Of a stretch of 64,000 nt of DNA, positions 15,596-20,798 are shown piece after piece. Both the position numbers and the translations under genes were made by a program. The number at the start of each line of letters is the position of its first letter. Within the stretch, counting starts at the first letter, position 1. The DNA is from a virus, in IMG/VR virus record IMGVR_UViG_3300044617_000796, positions 44,841-108,840 of that record, one strand, 5' to 3'. The notes under the pieces were generated by a model that saw only the letters and a list, made by a program, of their open reading frames with translations, ran no database searches and was not told the origin of the DNA.

Positions 15596-15853
15596 ATGAA
15601 ACGAGTACCTAAAGGCTCTGTCAAGGTAATGAAGCGTGGGCGCAGTAAGTTCCATGACCCGTACCTTGCCAAGTGCGTCAAGGCAGTAAGCAACACTTAT
15701 GATATTGTTGCAACACAAAGGGCAGTACCGAACACGATAGCCAACAAAAACCGTGTTCGTTCCCGCATTATGAGCCTTGCAGGAAACAAAAAACTTGGCG
15801 TGAATTGGTACGCTGAGGGCAAACTTGTAGTGCCAGTAATCACCAAGAAATAA
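15596..15853 (+). CDS. basic hypothetical protein, array unit 5
   Basis: 85 aa, strongly basic (KRVPKGSVKVMKRGRSKFH, then RVRSRIM and a KK end), so it probably binds nucleic acid or ribosomes. No family recognised. Good AAGGAG ribosome-binding site. Confidence 0.65.
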   Translation: MKRVPKGSVKVMKRGRSKFHDPYLAKCVKAVSNTYDIVATQRAVPNTIANKNRVRSRIMSLAGNKKLGVNWYAEGKLVVPVITKK

Positions 15854-15870
15854 GGTCGCTTCTCCAGCGA

Positions 15871-15904
15871 ACCCCCAAGCCTACGGGCTTGGGGGTTTTT
15901 TTTG
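15871..15904 (+). terminator. intrinsic terminator, unit 5
   Basis: ACCCCCAAGCC-TAC-GGGCTTGGGGGT with a run of eight T. Confidence 0.9.
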
Positions 15905-15945
15905 TGCCTGAACGCCAGCGCCATAGCAAAGTCATAACCAGTTGG

Positions 15946-16122
15946 TTGAGCACATGTTCTCTCTCTTGATATGTCGTTGGCGTGCGGATTGGGTTTACCA
16001 AACAATTTGAACGACAACGAAAAGGGTACAGGGTCTCAACGGCATTGAATACACATTTTTGATGACATGGTATGTTTATAGATGTCAAGGACATTCCATA
16101 CCCCCTTGACAAGGAGATAGCA
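15946..16122 (+). promoter_or_regulatory. array unit 6 control region
   Basis: Diverged A-box TTGAGCACATGTTCTC at 15946; the hairpin region has a different sequence (TCGTTGGCG near 15974); B-box TTGAAT 16045, still 99 bp later; -10 TGG-TATGTT 16071; 5' stem-loop 16083-16111 (TGTCAAGG/CCTTGACA); AAGGAGATAGCA then ATG. Spacing is kept although the sequence between the boxes is not. Confidence 0.75.
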
Positions 16123-16389
16123 ATGACACACCTACCCGAACACCCAAGAGCACTCACGATTGCTCATGAGGATGTTGTCAAAGTTGCCTTGCAACTGAAA
16201 GACAACCTCATCACCAGAGGCGAGATGAATGCTCAGATGCTCAGCATTGTGGTTGGCATGAAAGTTGCCCTGCGCCAAGAGTTCATTGGCGAAGTGCAGG
16301 ACAAGTTGAGCGACATTGAGCAACTGTTCACAGATGTTCAAGGCTCAATTGAGGAAATGGATTACCTCACACTCTTCCAACCAGAGTGA
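16123..16389 (+). CDS. hypothetical helical protein, array unit 6
   Basis: 88 aa, predicted all-helical and acidic at the C-terminus, probably a coiled coil (VVKVALQLKDNLITRGEMN, then GEVQDKLSDIEQLFTDVQ). No family recognised. The start behind AAGGAG is chosen over an in-frame TTG-type start in the stem-loop. Confidence 0.65.
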   Translation: MTHLPEHPRALTIAHEDVVKVALQLKDNLITRGEMNAQMLSIVVGMKVALRQEFIGEVQDKLSDIEQLFTDVQGSIEEMDYLTLFQPE

Positions 16390-16404
16390 TTGTTCCTTCC
16401 CCCG

Positions 16405-16439
16405 CTCCCCTCGCCTTCGGGCGGGGGGAGTTTTTTTTT
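16405..16439 (+). terminator. intrinsic terminator, unit 6
   Basis: CTCCCCTCGCC-TTC-GGGCGGGGGGAG followed by nine T. Confidence 0.9.
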
Positions 16440-16479
16440 GCCTGAACTCCAACTTTTCCCATATGCCATGTCTCTTTGC

Positions 16480-16676
16480 TTGAGTACACATTCTCACACT
16501 GGAAAAAAAGCTGGTGGGCGGATCTGCTTTAGCAAAAGATTTGCACTCCAGCCAATGAGGAAGCGAAACGAAACCAGGTTGAATACATATTTTTAGCGTA
16601 ATGCTATATTTATCTCATGCCAAAGCGATTAGGCTGAGGCAACACACTGCGGTGTGTATAACCAAGGAGATAAGCA
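16480..16676 (+). promoter_or_regulatory. array unit 7 control region
   Basis: A-box TTGAGT 16480; hairpin about 16510-16554 (CTGGTGGGCGGATC with GATTTGCACTCCAG, GCTTTAGC tip); B-box TTGAAT 16579, 99 bp later; -10 TGC-TATATT 16605; 5' stem-loop 16618-16641 (TGCC-AA-AGC / GCT-GA-GGCA); an extra hairpin ACACAC-TGCG-GTGTGT 16642-16657; AAGGAG then ATG. Confidence 0.8.
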
Positions 16677-16988
16677 ATGCCAAAGGTAAACCTAAGCGAC
16701 CTCAAAGGTCAGTTATCATCTCGTGGGCGAGCCCCGTATGACAACCCTGAACTTGAGGCTGAAATCAAGAGCCTTGACCCAGCCATTGATGGTGATGCAA
16801 CCATCTATGAGGGCAGTCAAGGAGACCCATCAAGCGAGGACTACACGAACCACAAAGCAATGTGGCGTGGGCGTGCCGAGACAATTGCCGACAAGAACGG
16901 CATTGCCATCAGCGTGCAGTGGCTCACCACTGGTCAGATGGTTATCTCGCTTGCCAAGCCTGCAAAGGGCAAGAGCAAGCGCAAGTAA
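16677..16988 (+). CDS. hypothetical protein, array unit 7 (paralogue A)
   Basis: 103 aa, paralogue of the unit 8 protein along its whole length: shared NLxDLxGxLSxRGR start, SLDPxxxGDAxI, EDYTNHKA, WRGR/YRGR, VQWxTxG and a basic SLAKPAKGK end. The conserved acidic middle and basic tail suggest a folded nucleic-acid- or protein-binding domain. No known family recognised. Confidence 0.75.
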   Translation: MPKVNLSDLKGQLSSRGRAPYDNPELEAEIKSLDPAIDGDATIYEGSQGDPSSEDYTNHKAMWRGRAETIADKNGIAISVQWLTTGQMVISLAKPAKGKSKRK

Positions 16989-17010
16989 CCGCATCTCCTG
17001 CGGTTAGTAT

Positions 17011-17046
17011 AGAACCCCCGTACTTCGGTACGGGGGTTCTTTTTTG
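17011..17046 (+). terminator. intrinsic terminator, unit 7
   Basis: AGAACCCCCGTAC-TTCG-GTACGGGGGTTCT with a UUCG tetraloop and T-run. Unit 8 ends with a near-copy (GTAC-TTCG-GTAC). Confidence 0.9.
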
Positions 17047-17085
17047 CTGGCGTTCATCCCGTGCTGAAGCACAATGAACGCCAGC
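17046..17085. repeat. long hairpin after unit 7
   Basis: GCTGGCGTTCAT, CCC, GTGCTGAAGCAC, A, ATGAACGCCAGC: a near-perfect 40-bp palindrome. Its GCTGAAGC tip is the reverse complement of the GCTTCAGC tips of the control-region hairpins, so it is probably an inverted relative. A second copy lies at 17671-17709. Confidence 0.75.
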
Positions 17086-17111
17086 TTTGCGACACATGCC
17101 ATTCTCTCATT

Positions 17112-17308
17112 TTTAGTACAGATTCTCAATCCCATTCCCTGGCGGGCGTGCGATTGCGCTTTAGCGATGCAATTGCACACCCGCTGTTGGGGTACCAATA
17201 CGAAACCGAATTGAATACATATTTTCACCATAATGGTATGTTTATTTATGTCAAAGGCAATACCGCCGAGACACACTCATACCGAGTGTTGAACATGGGA
17301 GAATACCT
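17112..17308 (+). promoter_or_regulatory. array unit 8 control region
   Basis: A-box TTTAGT 17112; hairpin about 17142-17184 (GCGGG/CCCGC, GTGC/GCAC, ATTGC/GCAAT, GCTTTAGC tip); B-box TTGAAT 17211, 99 bp later; -10 TGG-TATGTT 17237; 5' stem-loop 17249-17273 (TGTC-AAA-GGC / GCC-GA-GACA); extra hairpin CACTC/GAGTG 17274-17288; GGGAGA then ATG. Confidence 0.8.
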
Positions 17309-17614
17309 ATGGCAAAGATAAACCTCAATGACTTGCAAGGCATGCTGTCCAAGCGTGGGCGTGAGGCGTTCCACGATGAGACACTACAAGCCGAGATTGT
17401 TAGCCTTGACCCAAAGGTTGAGGGTGACGCATTCATTTGGGATGACGCACAGGGTAATCCAAACGATGAGGATTACACAAACCACAAGGCTAAGTATCGT
17501 GGTCGTGTTGAAACCATTGCAGAGCGCAACAATGTCGCTGTGTCCGTTCAATGGACTACAGACGGGCGTTGCGTAGTCTCACTCGCCAAGCCTGCCAAAG
17601 GCAAGCGCAAGTAA
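17309..17614 (+). CDS. hypothetical protein, array unit 8 (paralogue B)
   Basis: 101 aa, paralogue of the unit 7 protein (same start NLNDLQGMLSKRGRE, same EDYTNHKAKYRGRVETIA core and SLAKPAKGKRK end). Gene, extra UTR hairpin, UUCG terminator and trailing palindrome are all duplicated with it, so a whole cassette of about 630 bp was copied. Confidence 0.75.
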   Translation: MAKINLNDLQGMLSKRGREAFHDETLQAEIVSLDPKVEGDAFIWDDAQGNPNDEDYTNHKAKYRGRVETIAERNNVAVSVQWTTDGRCVVSLAKPAKGKRK

Positions 17615-17637
17615 CCCTTACCCCGTAAGGCGTGTAG

Positions 17638-17670
17638 AAGCCCCGTACTTCGGTACGGGGCTTCTTTTTT
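17638..17670 (+). terminator. intrinsic terminator, unit 8
   Basis: AAGCCCCGTAC-TTCG-GTACGGGGCTT followed by CTTTTTT. Confidence 0.9.
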
Positions 17671-17709
17671 GCTGGTGTTCATCCCGTGCTAAAGCACAAT
17701 GAACACCAG
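17671..17709. repeat. long hairpin after unit 8
   Basis: GCTGGTGTTCAT, CCC, GTGCTAAAGCAC, AATGAACACCAG. Compared with the copy at 17046-17085, both arms have changed together (GGCG/CGCC to GGTG/CACC; CTGAAG to CTAAAG), so pairing is maintained. Confidence 0.75.
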
Positions 17710-17735
17710 TTATCAGAAGGCTTATCGTTACCATT

Positions 17736-17960
17736 TTTAATATACATATTCCTAATCATAAAGATGGCGGGTGTCCCAAAAAGAAATGCATTTGTTTTTG
17801 TACACCCGCAAAATATAATTAATTTATCGCTTAACTTTATTACATATTTCTAATCATAACTATAAGATTACATATGGCTTTCAAAATGTATTCCAAAATC
17901 TCATAGATAAATACTTATCTAAGGGAGGAAGGTAAAAGTTTACGCACATTTTATTTTTGT
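17736..17960 (+). other. decayed ninth array unit without a gene
   Basis: A-box-like TTTAATATACATATTC at 17736, a hairpin GGCGGGTGT/ACACCCGC at about 17766-17810, a B-box-like TTTATTACATATTTC at 17836 (100 bp after the A-box) and TATAAG at 17861. A strong GGGAGGAAGG ribosome-binding site follows near 17920 but no start codon or open frame. AT-rich drift suggests loss of the gene. Confidence 0.55.
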
Positions 17961-18284
17961 TAATCAAATGGGCTGGGAAAGACTTAGCCTGTCTCTCTAC
18001 CTATCGCCTCAGATTACATCAGTGTAATCAAACACTTATACTATTCCTAAATCTATGCATCAACCCGTCATTATTCTGGGTCATCAATCGGTTATAGTAT
18101 TACGCCCCTATATAGTCTAAAAGAGGGGGAATATGTTTGTATTATTCTTATAGATACCCAGTAATAGGGTATTTACATAGGGGAATCTAAATAGATCTCA
18201 ATATCTGAGCTTTTTTGCCCAATTGTTGACCATTTTGGTAGTATTTCTATTAAAAATATTATTAATTAGTGAAAAAAAGACAAA
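17961..18284. other. non-coding convergent intergenic region
   Basis: No frame with coding character. Contents: a GATTACA-TCAG-TGTAATC hairpin (18012-18029), a CCCAGTAATAGGG dyad near 18155, and at about 18194 AGATCTCAATATCTGAGCTTTTTTGCC, a diverged single copy of the 42-bp repeat found between the terminase genes. AT-rich composition and location between convergent gene blocks would suit a replication origin, but no iteron set is visible. Confidence 0.4.
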
Positions 18285-18334
18285 AAAAACACCCAAAAAT
18301 AAGCTTATTTTAAGCCTATAAATGGGTGTTTTCC
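18285..18334 (-). terminator. terminator of the leftward accessory operon
   Basis: AAACACCCA (minus TGGGTGTTT) pairs with TGGGTGTTT around a loop that holds the palindrome AAAATAAGCTTATTTT; on the minus strand eight T follow the stem. A few T on the plus side allow termination both ways. Confidence 0.75.
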
Positions 18335-18490
18335 TTATGTACTATGTGATATATCAGCTATATATTATTGATACATCTATGATATGCCTATGATATGAAC
18401 TCCTGCTATATAGAATATATCTTATACATATTGGAGCGTGTCTCTCTCATACGCTAATGGTTTTTGACACTTATTTTCTATCAATTCAAA

Positions 18491-18862
18491 TTAGTTAGAA
18501 GTATCTTTATATCTAAATGGAATCACATTATCTGGAAGTTCTGGTTTCCAGTCTGCTGTATCATGTCTATGAGGATAGTCTTCACTATCTTCATTCTTTA
18601 ATCTATTACCATAGGCTGGATGATTGTCTAATATCTCATCAATATCATCAGCCCGCCTTTTAAAATACTCTTTCATATACCCTAGGGATATGAGAGACAT
18701 TTCAATTTCAGCTAATCTATTGATATCATCAGTCTCTGGCTTTAGTCTTTCCATAAAGTCTAGGATATTCTCTACCCCAATCTTTAAAGCAAAGACTTCC
18801 ATCCAAGAACCCCAATATTCATTTGGTTCATTATCGTCATGGAAATTGTTTTTGTTAGACAT
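18491..18862 (-). CDS. hypothetical acidic protein
   Basis: 123 aa, acidic with helical middle (VENILDFMERLKPETDDINR); ends DNVIPFRYKDTSN. No family recognised. GGAGAG lies 2 nt before the ATG and the start overlaps the previous gene by 8 bp. Last gene of the long leftward operon. Confidence 0.7.
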   Translation of the reverse strand: MSNKNNFHDDNEPNEYWGSWMEVFALKIGVENILDFMERLKPETDDINRLAEIEMSLISLGYMKEYFKRRADDIDEILDNHPAYGNRLKNEDSEDYPHRHDTADWKPELPDNVIPFRYKDTSN

Positions 18863-19061
18863 TACTCTCCATCCTCTCTATTTTAATCTTGAGGTCTAGA
18901 AACCTCATTGTTTTTCTATTTATTACTTTATCAAAGAAAACGAGCATCGCTTCATTTTTCCCATAATCCTTAGATAGATCTTCCATTTTAAACTCTATTT
19001 CTTGTATTTCTAAGGCTAGGATGAGCAATTCTTTTTGCATTTCTTCTACCTGGTTAGTCAT
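18855..19061 (-). CDS. small coiled-coil protein
   Basis: 68 aa, an uninterrupted amphipathic helix (KELLILALEIQEIEFKMEDL). Function unknown. TAATG-coupled to the gene upstream. Confidence 0.65.
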   Translation of the reverse strand: MTNQVEEMQKELLILALEIQEIEFKMEDLSKDYGKNEAMLVFFDKVINRKTMRFLDLKIKIERMESNV

Positions 19062-19168
19062 TATTTTTCGTCACCTTCCCGCTTTTTTCCATATATATAA
19101 AGAGCTATTCCAATGCCAAAGGTTAGGCTATATACAATAGTCCAACCTACTATTAATGTTTGGTACAT
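19061..19168 (-). CDS. tiny membrane protein
   Basis: 35 aa: one transmembrane helix (TLIVGWTIVYSLTFGIGIAL) and a charged tail KKREGDEK. Joined by TAATG junctions to genes on both sides, which supports it despite its size. Confidence 0.6.
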   Translation of the reverse strand: MYQTLIVGWTIVYSLTFGIGIALYIYGKKREGDEK

Positions 19169-19293
19169 TACCTATTCCAATACCTTTCTTCTTTATCCTG
19201 ACCGCCATAGCCACGATGATTATCAACACTATGCTTTGCAATTAAATTAACGACAATACCTAAAGCAATGAAAACACCTATGATTATAGCCAT
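19168..19293 (-). CDS. tiny membrane protein
   Basis: 41 aa: an N-terminal transmembrane helix (IIIGVFIALGIVVNLIA) then a polar tail rich in Gly, Glu and Arg. TAATG junction with the next gene. Confidence 0.6.
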   Translation of the reverse strand: MAIIIGVFIALGIVVNLIAKHSVDNHRGYGGQDKEERYWNR

Positions 19294-19295
19294 CG

Positions 19296-19460
19296 TTATC
19301 CCTCACAATCATGACCATAAGCCATGTCCTCTTCACCTAACATTTTGTCACATTCAAAGCAAATATCATAAAACAATTCCCCTGTTTCTGGGTCTTGTAA
19401 TGCTTTAACTGCGTCTATTTTTACCTTTGTCATTCGGTCTTTATTTTCTTGATATTTCAT
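19296..19460 (-). CDS. small CxxC protein
   Basis: 54 aa, acidic; ICFECDKMLGEEDMAYGHDC has one CxxC and a later His/Cys, enough for a small zinc site. Two bases from the next start. Confidence 0.6.
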   Translation of the reverse strand: MKYQENKDRMTKVKIDAVKALQDPETGELFYDICFECDKMLGEEDMAYGHDCEG

Positions 19461-19504
19461 ATTTTATCCTTAGTATTATTTGTGGTTTATATTAGGTCTA
19501 ATAA

Positions 19505-20092
19505 TTATACTATTTCTTCCATTATCTTAATAAATGCAGGATAGTAATCAGTTGCAATGAAGCGATTACTTTCTTCTCTCAATGCAGTTCTAAAGTCATA
19601 TCCAGTTACAAAATCTTTCATGACATCTTCCTGAAATTTTACAACTTTTGGATAAATCTCTTCTTTTAAGAACCAGTTACCGTATTCTTCTCGGTACTCA
19701 ATAAGATCAAACTTTCCGTTCTCATCAAAGTATTTCTCCATAATTGGGTAAAGTGTTTCCAATCTTTCAAAATGGATATCATGAATTCTTTGAGCTATTC
19801 CTAGCATCAAAACACTTCTTACATCCATATTCCAATCAGGGTTAGACTGAGCAACAACATCAATAACATCACTACTGCTTGCTGGTCTATCTTCAATTTC
19901 ATAATCATAAAGATCGGGGTCAATGATTTGACCTACTGCACACTTATAACCAAAGTCATTAAAATATGCACAAGACCCTATTTCTTCTTCAAGTTCACCA
20001 GTCCATTCACTTTCGTAAGTTTTATAACTAGGCTTACCCTGTTGAATTAGCTTTTCTTTAATTTTTAAAAGGATATCTTTATCTGTTACCAT
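19505..20092 (-). CDS. CAVG-type phage protein, long form
   Basis: 195 aa. Contains CAYFNDFGYKCAVGQIIDPD and an IHDIHFERLETLYPIMEKYF helix, a pattern (two Cys, CAVG, then IHD) seen in many phage proteins of unknown function. Shares this core with the 130-aa protein at 24587-24979, so the operon holds two relatives. Acidic, soluble. Confidence 0.7.
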   Translation of the reverse strand: MVTDKDILLKIKEKLIQQGKPSYKTYESEWTGELEEEIGSCAYFNDFGYKCAVGQIIDPDLYDYEIEDRPASSSDVIDVVAQSNPDWNMDVRSVLMLGIAQRIHDIHFERLETLYPIMEKYFDENGKFDLIEYREEYGNWFLKEEIYPKVVKFQEDVMKDFVTGYDFRTALREESNRFIATDYYPAFIKIMEEIV

Positions 20093-20097
20093 TTTAA

Positions 20098-20421
20098 TTA
20101 TGCCTTCGCTTTCTCTTTGACTAGGATACTGATAGCGTGATTCTTCCTCAGATAGTCTTCCACTTCGGATAGATTAAATTGACTCTCATGGATATTGCAA
20201 ACATGACCGTTGTTATATCGGCTAAGGATAGTGCTGCAGTGAACATGGGCACATACTTTTGTATTTAACTTATCCCTATCAATGTTCATTTCAGCAAGAA
20301 AAGAATTAACTCTGTTTAGTTGCCTTTCTCTTCTTTTCTTGTTATATTCAGTAATAAGCTGAGGATCGCCCTTTGCTTTCTCATATTCGCCATTTACTCT
20401 TTTCTTCTTTGGACTAGTCAT
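20098..20421 (-). CDS. LSRYN-type zinc-finger protein
   Basis: 107 aa from the ATG at 20421 (a GTG at 20433 is in frame). Very basic N-terminal half, then CAHVHCSTILSRYNNGHVCN with a final His: a C-x4-C / C-x2-H zinc finger built around LSRYN, common in actinobacterial phages. The same motif occurs in the protein at 45614. Probably DNA- or RNA-binding. Confidence 0.7.
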   Translation of the reverse strand: MTSPKKKRVNGEYEKAKGDPQLITEYNKKRRERQLNRVNSFLAEMNIDRDKLNTKVCAHVHCSTILSRYNNGHVCNIHESQFNLSEVEDYLRKNHAISILVKEKAKA

Positions 20422-20530
20422 TTCTCCATGCACCTTTCCCTTTTGATTCTTTTCTAATTTTTAAATTAATTAAAATAATAAAAGCAATGCCAACAGTGTA
20501 AACAATGCCAATGATATTATCAATACTCAT
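20414..20530 (-). CDS. tiny membrane protein
   Basis: 38 aa: one transmembrane helix (IIGIVYTVGIAFIILINL) followed by a basic tail (KIRKESKGKGAWRND). Overlaps the zinc-finger gene start by 8 bp. Confidence 0.55.
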   Translation of the reverse strand: MSIDNIIGIVYTVGIAFIILINLKIRKESKGKGAWRND

Positions 20531-20535
20531 ATTAT

Positions 20536-20772
20536 TTACTTTCCTTCCATATCTTCTGGAAGTGGTGGTAATATGTAATAAGATTGCTCATCTTTAAAAC
20601 CAAAGAAAGCACCAGGTCCATTACCTTCTTCATCTTGTGAAGCATAAATAAAAGAACCATCATCTAAAACAATAGAAACTCCAAAATGAGGACTATCATC
20701 CCAACCTTCTTTTTCTCTAAGGTCATCGCTTAATCTTACAACTCCGACTATCTTTCTGCCTATTAAATTCAT
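20536..20772 (-). CDS. hypothetical protein
   Basis: 78 aa, beta-rich start (MNLIGRKIVGVVRLSDD) then VSIVLDDGSFIYASQDEEGN; small SH3-like barrel possible. Of a type common in actinophages; function unknown. Confidence 0.65.
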   Translation of the reverse strand: MNLIGRKIVGVVRLSDDLREKEGWDDSPHFGVSIVLDDGSFIYASQDEEGNGPGAFFGFKDEQSYYILPPLPEDMEGK

Positions 20773-20798
20773 TTTTTTGCCTCTTCCATTTCTTGTTG

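Noticed and set aside
13016-17740. Integron-like cassette array with attC sites
   Set aside because: The hairpins read GGTG...CACC rather than the attC order (RYYYAAC first, GTTRRRY last), and no integrase gene is visible.
13016-17740. CRISPR array
   Set aside because: Repeats are 600 bp or so apart with genes between them; no short regular repeat-spacer pattern. The Cas4-like gene at 45915 fits phage recombination.
17961-18284. Confident origin of replication
   Set aside because: AT-rich and convergent, but no iteron cluster or DnaA-box set could be seen; GC-skew over the full genome would be needed.
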